Positions 1 to 7,092 of a stretch of 7,751 bases of DNA are shown piece by piece. Source of the DNA: Azoarcus sp. (GTDB lineage Bacteria > Pseudomonadota > Gammaproteobacteria > Burkholderiales > Rhodocyclaceae); the NCBI GenBank assembly GCA_031259795.1, contig JAIRLA010000244.1, positions 1 through 7,751 on the forward strand. Reading direction: 5' to 3'. Made by a program: the position numbers and the translations under genes. Every line of letters begins with the position of its first letter. Positions within the stretch are counted from its first letter, which is position 1. The notes under the pieces were generated by a model, which saw only the letters and a program-made list of their open reading frames with translations, had not been told where the DNA came from and made no database searches.

Positions 1-61
1 GGCGTCGAGGTGCGCGCCGCAGCCCAGCGCCGCGCCGATGTCCATGGCCAGGGCGCGGATG
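1..61 (-). repeat. Exact 61-nt copy of an internal truB segment
   Basis: Positions 1-61 are identical base for base to 629-689, inside the TruB part of the rbfA-truB frame, in the same orientation. The copied segment encodes residues 350-369 of the joined protein (starting IRALAMDIG), the conserved stretch after the CGKGAYIR motif of TruB. Identity stops at position 62. The copy lies downstream of the real truB stop codon and begins at the window edge, so how far it extends to the left cannot be seen. It may be a real partial duplication (a truB remnant) or an assembly product at a contig end. As it stands it is too short to be a gene. Confidence 0.9.
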
Positions 62-90
62 AATGGACTTCGAGGCCGCCGCCCCGCCCC

Positions 91-125
91 GTCATTGTGA
101 GGAGCGCAGCGACATGGCAATCCAG
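91..125. repeat. Interspersed intergenic repeat of the GTCATTGCGAGGAGC type
   Basis: The stretch begins GTCATTGTGAGGAGCGCAGC and ends GGCAATCCAG. It closely matches a family of short interspersed repeats I know from intergenic regions of many Proteobacteria and other bacteria, usually written GTCATTGCGAGGAGC...GCGAC...GGCAATCCAG. Here one C of the usual form is T (CATTGTGAG). Such elements typically sit just past the 3' ends of genes, as here after truB. Only one copy lies in the window, so the family assignment rests on recall and not on an internal comparison. Confidence 0.6.
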
Positions 126-307
126 CTCCTTCCATCCGGCGCGAAGCGACGCTGATGTTTCGCTATGGTGAGAAAGGGGCGGGCGTTTCGTTTTCTCCTG
201 TCCTCTTTTTCAGTCGGCGGCGCTGTGCGCCGCATGGAACGGCGCTCCCTGGCGATACATACGGGTACGGGCGAGGGAGGTTCTTCGTTTTTCGGGGCGG
301 CTTTTGT
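126..307. other. Non-coding stretch downstream of truB with overlapping GC hairpins
   Basis: I see no credible gene here. A perfect 7-bp stem with a 3-nt loop occupies 217-233 (GCGGCGC, TGT, GCGCCGC). Its right arm can instead pair with 240-245 (GCGCCG at 227-232 with CGGCGC at 240-245), so two hairpins compete. Neither is followed by a T-run in either direction: for the minus-strand operon the bases after the stem are A-rich (205-210 read AAAAAG). It is therefore not a standard intrinsic terminator. No other termination signal for the truB transcript is visible before the window edge. Confidence 0.5.
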
Positions 308-1735
308 TTATGCCTGTTCCGTGCGGACAAGCCGTTTTGGCCACAGGCGTCCGTCTTCTTTCCATTGCCCCAGCCCCAGGAAGCCGCCGGGGCCGTAGAG
401 GCGGACACGGTCGCCGGGGTTTTCGCCGTTTTGCCGCGCTGGCCGCAGGGGTTGGCCTTGCAGGATTTGGCGGGCGGCGGCGGCGTCGAGGTCGAGGCGG
501 GGGAAGGCGGCCGCCAGGGTGTCGACGGGGGCGAGCAGGGCGTCGCGCTGCGCCGCAGGGACGGTTTCCAGTTTTTCCAGGGTGACGCTGGCGGTCAGGT
601 CGAATGCGCCAGCGCGGGTGCGCCGCAGGGCGTCGAGGTGCGCGCCGCAGCCCAGCGCCGCGCCGATGTCCATGGCCAGGGCGCGGATGTAAGCGCCTTT
701 GCCGCAGGCTACGCGGATGACGAAGCGTTCGCCTTCAAAGGCGAGCAGGCTCAGTTCCGAGATGGTCACCCGGCGCGGGGCGCGTTCGATTTCGATGCCG
801 GCGCGGGCGTATTCGTAGAGCGGTTTGCCGTCGCGCTTGAGCGCCGAGTACATCGGCGGGATTTGTTCGATTTCGCCGGTGAAGCGCGCGAGCGTCTGGC
901 GCAATCCGGCTTCGTCGACCGCGACCGGCCTGGTCGCCAGCACCTTGCCTTCGGCGTCGCCGCTGTCGGTTTCGATGCCGAGGCGGACGCCGGCTTCGTA
1001 AACTTTGTCGGCGTCGAGCAGCATTTGCGTGAATTTGGTGGCTTCGCCGAAGGTCAGCGGCAGCAGGCCGCTCGCCAGCGGGTCGAGGGTGCCGCCATGG
1101 CCGGCCTTGCGCGCGCCGAGGAGCCGCCGCGCGCTTTGCAGCGCGGCGTTGGAGGTCATTCCCGAGGGTTTGTCGAGCAGCAGTACGCCGTCGATGGCGC
1201 GGCGGGAGGGCGGTTGTCGTGTGTGGGCGCCCATGGTGATCGCGGCGTGGGGAGAGGAGGAGGAAAGGAAGGAGGAGAAAAGGCGCGCCAGGGTCGCGCG
1301 GGGTCGGTCTTCGGCGGTTTCGTCCGATGCGCGGGCGCGGGGCCGGTCTTCGGCGGTTTCGTCCGGCGCGCGGGCGCGGGCTTCGTCTTCGCGCACGGCG
1401 CGGTCGATCAGTTGCGACAGGCGGCTGCCTTCTTCCAGGGATTTGTCGTAGTGGAAATGGAGTTCGGGCAGGGTGTGGATGTGGATGCGCTTGCCCAGTT
1501 CGCGGCGCAGGAAGCCGCTGGCGCGCTGGAGTCCTTCGAGGATTGCCGGTACGCTCCCGGCGCCGCCCAGAGTGGTGAAGAAGACTTTGGCGTGGGCGTA
1601 GTCGGGGGTGAGTTCGACATCGGTGAGGGAGACGAAGCCCACGCGCGGGTCTTTGATTTCCATCTGGATCAGGTTGGCCAGTTCGCGGTGGATTTGCCCG
1701 GCCACGCGCTGGCCGCGGGAATACTCTTTTGGCAT
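308..1735 (-). CDS. rbfA-truB: RbfA-TruB fusion: 30S ribosome-binding factor joined to tRNA pseudouridine-55 synthase
   Basis: One uninterrupted 475-residue frame. Residues 1-115 are RbfA, the KH-like factor that binds the 30S subunit during 16S rRNA 5'-end maturation (starts MPKEYSRGQRVAGQI; DPRVGFVSLTDVELTPDYAHAKV near 29-51). Residues 116-167 are a low-complexity linker with two 13-residue repeats containing DETAEDRP, then a Ser/Phe/Leu stretch. Residues 168-475 are a full-length TruB (308 aa, the family norm): LLLDKPSGMTSN (185-196), HGGTLDPLASG with the catalytic Asp at 218, QIPPMYSALK (291-300), CGKGAYIRALAMDIG (344-358) and a C-terminal PUA-like end. TruB makes pseudouridine 55 in the tRNA T-loop. 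The start lies 3 nt after the infB stop, implying translational coupling. The two are normally separate adjacent genes. Met168 (ATG at 1232-1234) could start TruB alone, but its upstream mRNA is pyrimidine-rich with no ribosome binding site. Domain identities are sure; whether one fused product is made is inferred. Confidence 0.93.
   Translation of the reverse strand: MPKEYSRGQRVAGQIHRELANLIQMEIKDPRVGFVSLTDVELTPDYAHAKVFFTTLGGAGSVPAILEGLQRASGFLRRELGKRIHIHTLPELHFHYDKSLEEGSRLSQLIDRAVREDEARARAPDETAEDRPRARASDETAEDRPRATLARLFSSFLSSSSPHAAITMGAHTRQPPSRRAIDGVLLLDKPSGMTSNAALQSARRLLGARKAGHGGTLDPLASGLLPLTFGEATKFTQMLLDADKVYEAGVRLGIETDSGDAEGKVLATRPVAVDEAGLRQTLARFTGEIEQIPPMYSALKRDGKPLYEYARAGIEIERAPRRVTISELSLLAFEGERFVIRVACGKGAYIRALAMDIGAALGCGAHLDALRRTRAGAFDLTASVTLEKLETVPAAQRDALLAPVDTLAAAFPRLDLDAAAARQILQGQPLRPARQNGENPGDRVRLYGPGGFLGLGQWKEDGRLWPKRLVRTEQA
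1249..1283. other. 35-nt uninterrupted purine run (plus strand) in the RbfA-TruB linker
   Basis: Every base from 1249 to 1283 is A or G on the plus strand, so the coding strand and mRNA are pure pyrimidine. It encodes the Leu/Phe/Ser-rich part of the linker just before Met168, where a separate truB gene would be expected to carry its ribosome binding site. The G/A run resembles AGGAGG motifs, but on the wrong strand. Tracts like this can form triplex DNA and are prone to slippage; whether this one does is not known. Confidence 0.8.
1302..1379. repeat. Tandem duplication, two 39-nt units, in the RbfA-TruB linker
   Basis: Units 1302-1340 and 1341-1379 match at 36 of 39 positions, including a perfect 22-nt core (1305-1326 and 1344-1365). 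The unit length is a multiple of three, so it keeps the frame and gives two near-identical 13-residue blocks (RARAPDETAEDRP and RARASDETAEDRP) just after the RbfA domain. Confidence 0.93.
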
Positions 1736-1738
1736 GAT

Positions 1739-4700
1739 TCAGAGTGTCCTGGCGACTTCGCGGATTTCAAAGACTTCGAGCTGGTCGCCGATCTGGATGT
1801 CGTTGTGGCCGCGCAGTTGCAGGCCGCATTCGTAGCCGGCCCGGACTTCCTTGACGTCGTCCTTGAAGCGCTTGAGCGATTCGAGTTCGCCGGACCAGAC
1901 CACCGTGTGGTTGCGCAGGAGCCGCACCGAGGCGCCGCGCCGCACGGTGCCTTCGAGCACGTAGCAGCCCGCCACCGATCCCACCCGGGAGATGGCGAAC
2001 ACTTGGCGGATTTCGACCAGGCCGATGATTTCTTCGCGCTTTTCCGGCGACAGCATGCCGGAGAGCGCCGCCTTGATCTCGTCGACGGCGTCGTAGATGA
2101 TGTCGTAGTAGCGGATGTCGACGCCGAAGTTTTCGGCGAGCTTCCTTGCGCCGGTATCGGCGCGGGTGTTGAAGCCGATGATGACCGCTTCCGAAGCCTG
2201 CGCGAGGTTGACGTCGGATTCGGTGATCGCGCCCACGCCGGCATGGATGACGTGCACTTTGACTTCGTCGTTGGAGAGCTTTTGCAGCGATTGCACCAGC
2301 GCTTCCTGCGAGCCTTGCACGTCGGCCTTGATGATGAGCGCGAGGCGCTTGGCTTCGCCGTCGCCGATTTGCTCGAACATGTTTTCGAGCTTGGCCGCCT
2401 GCTGCCTGGCGAGTTTGACGTCGCGGAACTTGCCTTGGCGGAAGAGGGCGATTTCGCGCGCTTTCCTTTCGTCGGCGAGGACGATGGCTTCGTCGCCCGC
2501 CGCGGGCACTTCCGAGAGGCCGAGGATTTCGACGGGGATCGCCGGGCCGGCTTCTTCGATGGTCTTGCTGTTTTCATCGAGCATGGCGCGGATGCGTCCG
2601 AAGGTCGCGCCCACCAGCATGATGTCGCCGCGCCGCAGGGTGCCCGATTGTACGAGGAGCGAGGCCACCGGGCCGCGTCCCTTGTCCAGCCGCGCTTCGA
2701 CGATCAGGCCCTTGGCGGGGGCGTCGACCGGCGCCTTGAGGTCGAGCATGTCGGCCTGGAGCAGCACGGCTTCGAGCAGGCTGTCGACGCCTTCGCCGCT
2801 CTTGGCCGAGACCGTGGCGAACAGGGTGTCGCCGCCGTATTCTTCCGGCACGACTTCTTCGGCGACCAGCGCCTGCTTGACTTTTTCGACGTTGGCCGCC
2901 GGTTTGTCGATCTTGGTGATGGCCACGACCAGCGGCACGCCGGCGGCCCTGGCGTGGTGGATGGCTTCGCGCGTCTGCGGCATGACGCCATCGTCGGCGG
3001 CGACGACGAGGATGACGATGTCGGTCGCCTGCGCGCCGCGCGCCCGCATGGCGGTGAAGGCTTCGTGTCCGGGGGTGTCGAGGAAGGTGATCATGCCGCG
3101 CGGGGTTTCGACGTGGTAGGCGCCGATGTGCTGGGTGATGCCGCCCGCTTCGCCCGCCGCGACCTTGGCGCGGCGGATGTAGTCGAGCAGCGAGGTCTTG
3201 CCGTGGTCGACGTGGCCCATGACGGTGACGACCGGGGCGCGCGGCAGGAGTTCGTAATCCTTGTGTTCGTCGCTTTCGGCGAGGAAGGCGTCGGGGTCGT
3301 CTAGCTTGGCGGCGAAGGCTTTGTGGCCCATGTCTTCGACGAGGATCATCGCGGTTTCCTGGTCGAGCACTTGGTTGATGGTCACCATCATGCCCATTTT
3401 CATCAGGGCCTTGATGACTTCGGTGGCCTTGACCGCCATTTTGTGGGCGAGGTCGGCCACGGAGATGGTCTCGGGCACGTGCACTTCGCGCACGATGGGT
3501 TCGCTCGGGGCCTGGAAGGCGGCGCGCTCTTCGGCGTGGCCGCGTTCGCTGTGGCGTCCGCCAGCCTTGGCGCCGCGCCAGGCGTTGCCGGCGGGGGTGG
3601 CGGCGTTGGCGTCGCCCCGCGTCCTGAGGCCGCCCCGGCGCTTGCTGCCGCCTTCGTTTTCGCCGCGTTTGCCGCCGCTGCTTTCGCGGGCGGGTTTGTC
3701 TCCGCTGCGGGGCGGGCGGTGCAGCGTGCCAGTGGTCGTCTTGCCCGGGGCGGCCTTGCCGGGCGCGGTCTTGCCCGCCGTGGCGGTCTTGTTCGATGCG
3801 GTCTTGCCCGCCGTGGCGGTCTTGCTTGCCGCGGCCTTGTTTGCCACGGCCTTGGCGGTGATGGTCTTGCTGCTGCTTTCTTTCTCTTTGGGTTGCTGCG
3901 CGTTGCGCACGCGGTTTTCTTCTTCTTGGCGCCGGGTTTCGGCGGCGGTCTTGGCGGCGGCTTCACGCTCCTGGCGGGCGCGCAGGTCGGCTTGCTGGCG
4001 CTCGCGCAATTCCTGGTGGCGGCGCGATTCCTGGTCGCGCGCGGCGAGTTCTTCCTTGCTCAATATCTGGGTGATCGGCACTGGCGCGGCGCGCTTGCGG
4101 CGAGTGCCCGCGGCCTTGTCCGCCACAGCGGTATCGCCGGTTTCTTTCCGCGCGGACGCGGCGCGCGTTTCTTTTTGCGCGGGCGCGGTCTCGGTCTCTG
4201 TCTTGGCGGCGGTTTCTTCGGCGATGGTCTCTTCGGCGGAGATTTTTTCAGTGGCGGTGTCCCCGGCGGCGGCGGTTTCGGCGGCGGGCGCGCTGGCGCT
4301 GGAAGCGTCGGCGGGGGCGGGGGCGGAATCGTCCGCCGGGGCGGGAAGCGCCGGGGCCGTTTCGGGAGCGGGCGCGGCCGTCGCGGCGGGCGCGGGTTCC
4401 GCCTCTGGCGCGGCGGGCGCGGGGACGGGCGTGGTTTCGGGGGGCGCGGCGGGGACGGGCGTTTTTTCGTTCGCCGTGTTCTCGTGGGGGTCGTCGCGCT
4501 TGACGAAGACGCGTTTCTTGCGCACTTCGACCTGCACGGTGCGGGCGCGGCCCGTGGAGTCGGTGGCGCGAATCTCGGAGGTCTGCTTGCGGGTCAGGGT
4601 GATCTTGCCCTTCCTTGCGCTACTGCCATGCGACTGGCGCAGGTATTCGAGCAGGCGCGACTTGTCCTGCTCGGTCAAGAGATCGCTCTCGTCGAATTTA

Positions 4701-4789
4701 TCGACGCCGGCGCGTTTCAATTGCTCCAGCAGTGCGGCCGCCGGCATTTTCAGTTCTCCGGCAAACTGGGTCACACTCATCCCTTCCAT
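1739..4789 (-). CDS. infB: Translation initiation factor IF-2
   Basis: 1016 residues. IF2 is the GTPase that brings fMet-tRNA to the 30S subunit and promotes subunit joining. Residues 1-52 form a small N-terminal helical domain ([21 protein letters not shown]) and 71-100 the IF2-associated segment ([19 protein letters not shown]). Residues 101-430 are a long disordered linker, first Ala/Pro/Glu-rich, then a charged coiled stretch (245-295), then Lys/Ala/Thr- and Gly/Arg-rich. Residues 437-490 are the second IF2_N module. The G domain follows: G1 GHVDHGKT (525-532), G2 GGITQHIG (549-556), G3 DTPGHE (571-576), G4 TKID (625-628), G5 SAK (661-663), then the beta-barrel and C-terminal fMet-tRNA-binding domains. 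G4 is normally NKID; Thr replaces Asn. The ATG at 4787-4789 follows GGGGAG and lies 15 nt after the nusA stop; Met4 is an alternative. Length is typical of Gram-negative IF2 forms with long linkers. Confidence 0.98.
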   Translation of the reverse strand: MEGMSVTQFAGELKMPAAALLEQLKRAGVDKFDESDLLTEQDKSRLLEYLRQSHGSSARKGKITLTRKQTSEIRATDSTGRARTVQVEVRKKRVFVKRDDPHENTANEKTPVPAAPPETTPVPAPAAPEAEPAPAATAAPAPETAPALPAPADDSAPAPADASSASAPAAETAAAGDTATEKISAEETIAEETAAKTETETAPAQKETRAASARKETGDTAVADKAAGTRRKRAAPVPITQILSKEELAARDQESRRHQELRERQQADLRARQEREAAAKTAAETRRQEEENRVRNAQQPKEKESSSKTITAKAVANKAAASKTATAGKTASNKTATAGKTAPGKAAPGKTTTGTLHRPPRSGDKPARESSGGKRGENEGGSKRRGGLRTRGDANAATPAGNAWRGAKAGGRHSERGHAEERAAFQAPSEPIVREVHVPETISVADLAHKMAVKATEVIKALMKMGMMVTINQVLDQETAMILVEDMGHKAFAAKLDDPDAFLAESDEHKDYELLPRAPVVTVMGHVDHGKTSLLDYIRRAKVAAGEAGGITQHIGAYHVETPRGMITFLDTPGHEAFTAMRARGAQATDIVILVVAADDGVMPQTREAIHHARAAGVPLVVAITKIDKPAANVEKVKQALVAEEVVPEEYGGDTLFATVSAKSGEGVDSLLEAVLLQADMLDLKAPVDAPAKGLIVEARLDKGRGPVASLLVQSGTLRRGDIMLVGATFGRIRAMLDENSKTIEEAGPAIPVEILGLSEVPAAGDEAIVLADERKAREIALFRQGKFRDVKLARQQAAKLENMFEQIGDGEAKRLALIIKADVQGSQEALVQSLQKLSNDEVKVHVIHAGVGAITESDVNLAQASEAVIIGFNTRADTGARKLAENFGVDIRYYDIIYDAVDEIKAALSGMLSPEKREEIIGLVEIRQVFAISRVGSVAGCYVLEGTVRRGASVRLLRNHTVVWSGELESLKRFKDDVKEVRAGYECGLQLRGHNDIQIGDQLEVFEIREVARTL
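3765..3824. repeat. Direct repeat within the infB linker (27-nt exact copies, period 33 nt)
   Basis: Positions 3765-3791 and 3798-3824 are identical over 27 nt with a 33-nt period. In protein this gives KTATAGKTA blocks around IF2 residues 323-346, inside a Lys/Ala/Thr-rich linker region whose degenerate copies continue to about residue 354 (APGK units). It looks like in-frame expansion by slippage or unequal recombination within a disordered linker. Confidence 0.85.
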
Positions 4790-4804
4790 GGTAAAGCTCT
4801 CCCC

Positions 4805-6283
4805 TCAGTCCTGCTCGAACCAGTGGGCGCGCGCGGCTGAAATCAGCGCGCTGGCGCGCTCTTCGTCGATGTCGGTGAGTTCCACCAGTTCATCGACCGC
4901 GAGATCGGCCAGATCGTCCCTGGTTCGAATATCCTGGCTGGCGAGCCTGGCCGCCAGCGTTTTGTCCATGCCGCCAAGCGCGAGCAGATCGTCGGCGACG
5001 CCTTCGAGTTTTTCCTCGGTGACGATGGCCTCGGTCAGCAGCACGTCGCGCGCGCGGTTGCGCAGTTCGTTGATGGTGGCTTCGTCGAAGTCCTCGATTT
5101 CGAGCATTTCGGCCAGCGGCACGTAGGCGATCTCTTCGAGCGAGGAGAAGCCTTCGTCGATCAGGATGTTGGCCACGTCTTCGTCGACGTCGAGCTTCTT
5201 CATGAAGGCGGCGCGCAGTTCGCCCCGTTCCTGTTCGGTGCGGGCGGCGGATTCCTGCTCGCTCATCAGGTTGATCGTCCAGCCGGTCAGCTCGGAGGCG
5301 AGCTTGACGTTCTGGCCGTTGCGCCCGATCGAGATGGCGAGGTTGCTTTCATCCACCACCACGTCCATCGCGTGCGCTTCCTCGTCGACCACGATGGAGA
5401 CGGCTTCGGCGGGCTGGAGCGCGGCAATCACGAACTGGGCCGGATCGGGCGCCCAGACGATGATGTCGATCTGCTCGTTGCTGATCTCGTTCCTGACCGC
5501 CGTCACCCGGGAACCGCGCACGCCCACGCAGGTGCCCACCGGGTCGATGCGCTGGTCGTTGGCCTTGACGGCGATCTTGGCGCGCAGGCCGGGGTCGCGG
5601 GCGCATGCCTTGATCGTGAGCAGGCCGTCTTCGATCTCGGGGACTTCGAGTTCGAACAGCTTCATCAGGAATTCGGGTACGGTGCGCGACAGGATCAGTT
5701 GCGGGCCGCGCACGCCGCGGTCGATCTTGAGCAGGTAAGCCTTGACGCGATCGCCGGCGCGCAGGTTTTCGCGCGGAATCTGCTGTTCGCGCGGCAGCAC
5801 GGCTTCCATGCGGCCCACTTCGATGATGGCGTTGCCGCGCTCGATGCGCTTGATCGTGCCGGAGACGAGGAATTCCTCGCGCTCCAGGAAGTCGTTGAGC
5901 ACCTGCTCGCGCTCGGCGTCGCGGATTCTTTGCAGGATGACCTGCTTGGCCGCCTGCGCGCCGATGCGTCCGAAGTCGATCGGCTCCAGCGCCTCTTCGA
6001 TGTATTCGCCCAGTTCGATCTCCGGGCGGATGTCGCGCGCGTCGACGATGCCCATCTCGGCTTCGTCGTTGACCACTTCTTCGTCGGGCATCACCAGCCA
6101 GCGCCGGAAGGACTCATAATCGCCGGTGGCGCGGTCGATGCTCACCCGGACGTCGGCATTGTCGTGGATGCGCTTTTTGGTCGCGGAGGCAAGCGCTGAC
6201 TCCAGGGCGGCGAACACGATCTCCTTGGCGACGTTCTTTTCGCGCGCCAGCGCGTCCACAAGCAGCAGAATCTCGCGGCTCAT
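4805..6283 (-). CDS. nusA: Transcription termination/antitermination factor NusA
   Basis: 492 residues, close to the 495 of E. coli NusA. NusA binds RNA polymerase and nascent RNA, strengthens hairpin pausing and intrinsic termination, and takes part in rRNA and phage-type antitermination. The domains are complete and in order: an N-terminal polymerase-binding domain (1-130, starting [18 protein letters not shown]), S1 (about 135-200, [17 protein letters not shown]), KH1 with GVRGSR at 254-259, KH2 with GRNGQN at 320-325, and two C-terminal acidic repeats (about 365-420 and 440-490). The C-terminal repeats mark the proteobacterial form and contact the alpha subunit. The ATG at 6281-6283 has a good site, GGAGG at 6294-6298, 10 nt away. 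It sits 20 nt after rimP and 15 nt before infB. As the hairpin upstream of rimP is an intrinsic terminator, NusA could feed back on its own operon (inference). Confidence 0.98.
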   Translation of the reverse strand: MSREILLLVDALAREKNVAKEIVFAALESALASATKKRIHDNADVRVSIDRATGDYESFRRWLVMPDEEVVNDEAEMGIVDARDIRPEIELGEYIEEALEPIDFGRIGAQAAKQVILQRIRDAEREQVLNDFLEREEFLVSGTIKRIERGNAIIEVGRMEAVLPREQQIPRENLRAGDRVKAYLLKIDRGVRGPQLILSRTVPEFLMKLFELEVPEIEDGLLTIKACARDPGLRAKIAVKANDQRIDPVGTCVGVRGSRVTAVRNEISNEQIDIIVWAPDPAQFVIAALQPAEAVSIVVDEEAHAMDVVVDESNLAISIGRNGQNVKLASELTGWTINLMSEQESAARTEQERGELRAAFMKKLDVDEDVANILIDEGFSSLEEIAYVPLAEMLEIEDFDEATINELRNRARDVLLTEAIVTEEKLEGVADDLLALGGMDKTLAARLASQDIRTRDDLADLAVDELVELTDIDEERASALISAARAHWFEQD

Positions 6284-6303
6284 TGCAGGAAAACCTCCAG
6301 GAT

Positions 6304-6735
6304 TCAGAATTTGGGAACGAGGCGCGCTTTTTCGACATCGGCGAGGGCGACCAGAAGTTCGCCCTCGCCGGTATCGACCACGACCGCGCCGTCGCGCAGC
6401 CCCCGGAGCACGCCGGTGAAATTGCGTTGGTCGCCCACCGCGACAGCGGTGCGCAACCGAATCTCGTGTCCGGCGAAACGTTCGAAATCGGCGGGTTTGA
6501 CGAGCGGGCGGTCAAGTCCCGGCGAAGATACTTCAAGCCGGTCATAATCAATGCCCTCGACCTCGAACATCCGGGTGAGCTGGTTGCTGACCGCCTCGCA
6601 GTCATCCACGCTCACGCCGTGCGCGATATCGATGAAAACGCGCAGGAGCCGCCCGCGAGGCGAACTCTCGATCGTCACGAGCTCGAACCCCAGCCCGGTA
6701 ACGACCTGCTCGATCAACTCCGCCAGATCCCGCAC
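6304..6735 (-). CDS. rimP: Ribosome maturation factor RimP
   Basis: 143 residues from the chosen start, within the family's usual 140-160. RimP binds free 30S subunits and helps their maturation around S12. The N-terminal alpha/beta domain ([10 protein letters not shown] near 14-23; [17 protein letters not shown], 34-50) carries the signature SSPGLDRPL at 70-78. The C-terminal SH3-like domain ([18 protein letters not shown] near 105-122; [14 protein letters not shown] at the end) follows. No ATG fits. GTG at 6733-6735 has GGAG at 6742-6745 with a 6-nt spacing, which decides this start. GTG at 6745-6747 would add four residues (VEQG) but abuts the T-run of a terminator and has no ribosome binding site. 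The frame stays open far upstream, but that extension has no RimP similarity and crosses the promoter and tRNA-Pro. First gene of the operon; nusA follows after 20 nt. Confidence 0.95.
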   Translation of the reverse strand: MRDLAELIEQVVTGLGFELVTIESSPRGRLLRVFIDIAHGVSVDDCEAVSNQLTRMFEVEGIDYDRLEVSSPGLDRPLVKPADFERFAGHEIRLRTAVAVGDQRNFTGVLRGLRDGAVVVDTGEGELLVALADVEKARLVPKF

Positions 6736-6747
6736 ACCTTGCTCCAC

Positions 6748-6773
6748 AAATAAAAAATGGGCGAAACGCCCAT
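6748..6773 (-). terminator. Intrinsic terminator in the rimP leader (likely attenuator)
   Basis: Read on the minus strand: 7-bp stem ATGGGCG (6773-6767), loop TTT, CGCCCAT (6763-6757), followed at once by TTTTTTATTT (6757-6748). The T-run ends three bases before the GGAG ribosome binding site of rimP. No minus-strand gene lies upstream for it to terminate, since the next genes are plus-strand tRNAs and a promoter for rimP lies about 60 bp upstream. It should therefore act on the operon's own leader transcript. On the plus strand no T-run follows, so it is one-directional. Confidence 0.82.
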
Positions 6774-6797
6774 CCCCTGTTGACTTCAACCGGAAAA

Positions 6798-6816
6798 GAC
6801 GGGCCGCAATGGCCCG
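6798..6816 (-). promoter_or_regulatory. GC hairpin in the rimP leader, possible anti-antiterminator
   Basis: Minus-strand stem CGGGCC (6816-6811), loop ATTGC, GGCCCG (6805-6800), followed by TCTTTT (6799-6794), a weak U-tract. The 3' arm plus the next two bases (GCCCGTC, 6804-6798) can also pair with GATGGGC (6774-6768), the 5' arm of the downstream terminator: seven pairs including one G-U. The leader can thus be drawn either as this hairpin plus terminator, or as a long-range pair that would open the terminator. No leader peptide is evident. Function is inferred from geometry only. Confidence 0.5.
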
Positions 6817-6829
6817 CCAAAGCCCGACG

Positions 6830-6858
6830 ATTCTAGCGCGTAAAGCCGCCCTTGGCAA
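6830..6858 (-). promoter_or_regulatory. Sigma-70 promoter of the rimP-nusA-infB-rbfA-truB operon
   Basis: Minus strand: -35 TTGCCA (6858-6853), 17-nt spacer, -10 TAGAAT (6835-6830). Each box matches consensus at 5 of 6 positions with ideal spacing. The start of transcription would be near 6823, giving a leader of about 88 nt before the rimP GTG that contains both hairpins. It is the best promoter on this strand between tRNA-Pro and rimP. Confidence 0.7.
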
Positions 6859-6946
6859 TCGGACTTTGGTAACGCCGGGCAACCGGGCCGGCCTCGCTTG
6901 CGGGCTTCGTACCTCGTCGCGGACGAAAAGATGGACGGGCGGATAT

Positions 6947-6975
6947 TTGACTGCGCGCCGGAGTCCGGGTAGAGT
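6947..6975 (+). promoter_or_regulatory. Promoter of the tRNA-Pro-Arg-His cluster
   Basis: -35 TTGACT (6947-6952), 17-nt spacer, -10 TAGAGT (6970-6975), then a GC-only stretch GCGCG (6976-6980) before a start expected near 6982, about five bases before tRNA-Pro. A strong -35 with a GC-rich discriminator is typical of stable-RNA promoters under ppGpp (stringent) control; that control is inferred. It faces away from the rimP promoter, with 88 bp between the two -35 boxes. Confidence 0.75.
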
Positions 6976-6986
6976 GCGCGTTTCCT

Positions 6987-7063
6987 CGGGGTGTAGCGCA
7001 GTCCGGTAGCGCGCTTGCTTTGGGAGCAAGATGTCGGGGGTTCAAATCCCTCCACCCCGACCA
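6987..7063 (+). tRNA. tRNA-Pro (anticodon UGG)
   Basis: 77 nt with encoded CCA. Acceptor CGGGGTG (6987-6993) pairs with CACCCCG (7053-7059), discriminator A7060, CCA 7061-7063. D-stem GCGC/GCGC, anticodon stem CTTGC/GCAAG (7014-7018, 7026-7030), loop TTTGGGA with anticodon TGG at 7021-7023, T-arm GGTTCAAATCC. It reads CCN proline codons. First gene of the plus-strand cluster. Confidence 0.97.
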
Positions 7064-7092
7064 GCTCGCCCCGGGACTGTCCGCGGGAATCG

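Noticed and set aside
217..233. 7-bp GC hairpin downstream of truB as an intrinsic terminator.
   Set aside because: On the operon strand it is followed by A-rich sequence, and on the other strand by ATGGAACG. No T-run follows in either direction.
1302..1379. The 39-nt tandem units as a CRISPR-like array.
   Set aside because: There are only two adjoining units with no spacers, and they are translated in frame within rbfA-truB.
155..3304. A 1049-codon plus-strand open frame antisense to truB, rbfA and infB.
   Set aside because: It lies wholly opposite well-recognised genes. Its low-complexity Gly/Ala/Arg/Asp/Phe composition is what reverse reading of GC-rich codons produces, and it shows no known domain.
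3261..5126. Long plus-strand frames opposite the infB linker and the end of nusA (3261-5126 and 3323-4840).
   Set aside because: Their Ala/Ser- or Gly-rich composition mirrors the repeat-rich infB linker on the other strand. No motifs and no plausible start signal.
6304..7029. A 241-residue upstream-extended form of RimP.
   Set aside because: The extension crosses the promoter, both leader hairpins and tRNA-Pro and has no RimP similarity. The GTG at 6735 with GGAG fits the family length.
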